Below, piece by piece: positions 5,870 to 5,902 of a stretch of DNA of 5,902 nucleotides. This DNA comes from an uncultured Treponema sp. Its GTDB lineage: Bacteria; Spirochaetota; Spirochaetia; Treponematales; Treponemataceae. Both the position numbers and the translations under genes were made by a program. The DNA lies in NCBI GenBank assembly GCA_905373565.1, contig CAJPTT010000163.1, positions 1-5,902 of the forward strand, written 5' to 3'. The notes below the pieces were generated by a model. It was not told the DNA's origin. It saw only the letters and a list, made by a program, of their open reading frames with translations, and made no database searches. Position 1 is the first letter of the stretch; every line of letters begins with the position of its first letter.

Positions 5870-5902
5870 ATGGATAACCTGAAAACAACTTTTGTAAAAA
5901 AA
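5870..5902 (+). CDS. Possible start of a further gene, cut by the right edge
   Basis: ATG 5870-5872 opens a frame reading MDNLKTTFVKK up to the window end. No good Shine-Dalgarno precedes it. A TACAAT at 5858-5863 could be a -10 box, which would make the message almost leaderless. Eleven codons are too few to name a product, and the frame may not be a gene at all. Between the transposon-like element and this point (5757-5869) I see nothing else recognisable. Confidence 0.2.
   Translation, partial: MDNLKTTFVKK

Overview
The window looks like a chromosomal segment of a spirochaete, most likely a Treponema of the oral/host-associated type. The inference rests on moderate GC, a lipoprotein signal with Asn before the lipidated Cys (a relaxed, spirochaete-like lipobox), weak or AGGA-type ribosome binding sites, and the general style of the genes. 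No rRNA or other marker fixes the genus, so this is an inference.

Layout. Positions 1-675 (minus strand) hold the N-terminal part of dxs, which runs off the left edge. Positions 676-1508 are about 830 bp without a convincing protein gene. They contain a terminator-like hairpin right in front of dxs, a second hairpin, a dense cluster of inverted repeats (1081-1296), and a good sigma70-type promoter (1325-1353) with a roughly 150-nt leader for the next operon. Positions 1509-4687 (plus strand) form a three-gene ABC importer operon of the CUT1 carbohydrate type: a lipoprotein solute-binding protein and two integral membrane permeases carrying EAA loops. A strong inverted repeat at 4694-4725 serves as a shared terminator with the convergent plsC-like acyltransferase (4799-5551, minus). 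Positions 5552-5902 hold the plsC promoter, a 122-bp element with imperfect terminal inverted repeats that looks like a MITE or IS remnant, and possibly the first codons of another plus-strand gene.

How the parts work together. The binding protein is anchored to a membrane lipid, captures a sugar-like solute and delivers it to the heterodimeric permease. No ATPase is encoded here, so the importer presumably uses a shared MsmK/UgpC-type ATPase from elsewhere. Three successive hairpins in the 143-bp gap after the binding-protein gene could favour binding protein over permease. dxs (isoprenoid precursors) and plsC (phosphatidic acid) are unrelated housekeeping genes transcribed away from or toward the operon.

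The coding content is ordinary. The parts worth a second look are non-coding: the possible attenuator before dxs, the structured 1081-1296 region, the leader of the transporter operon and the small transposon-like element near the right end. I see no defence system, CRISPR array, tRNA or other clearly new system.
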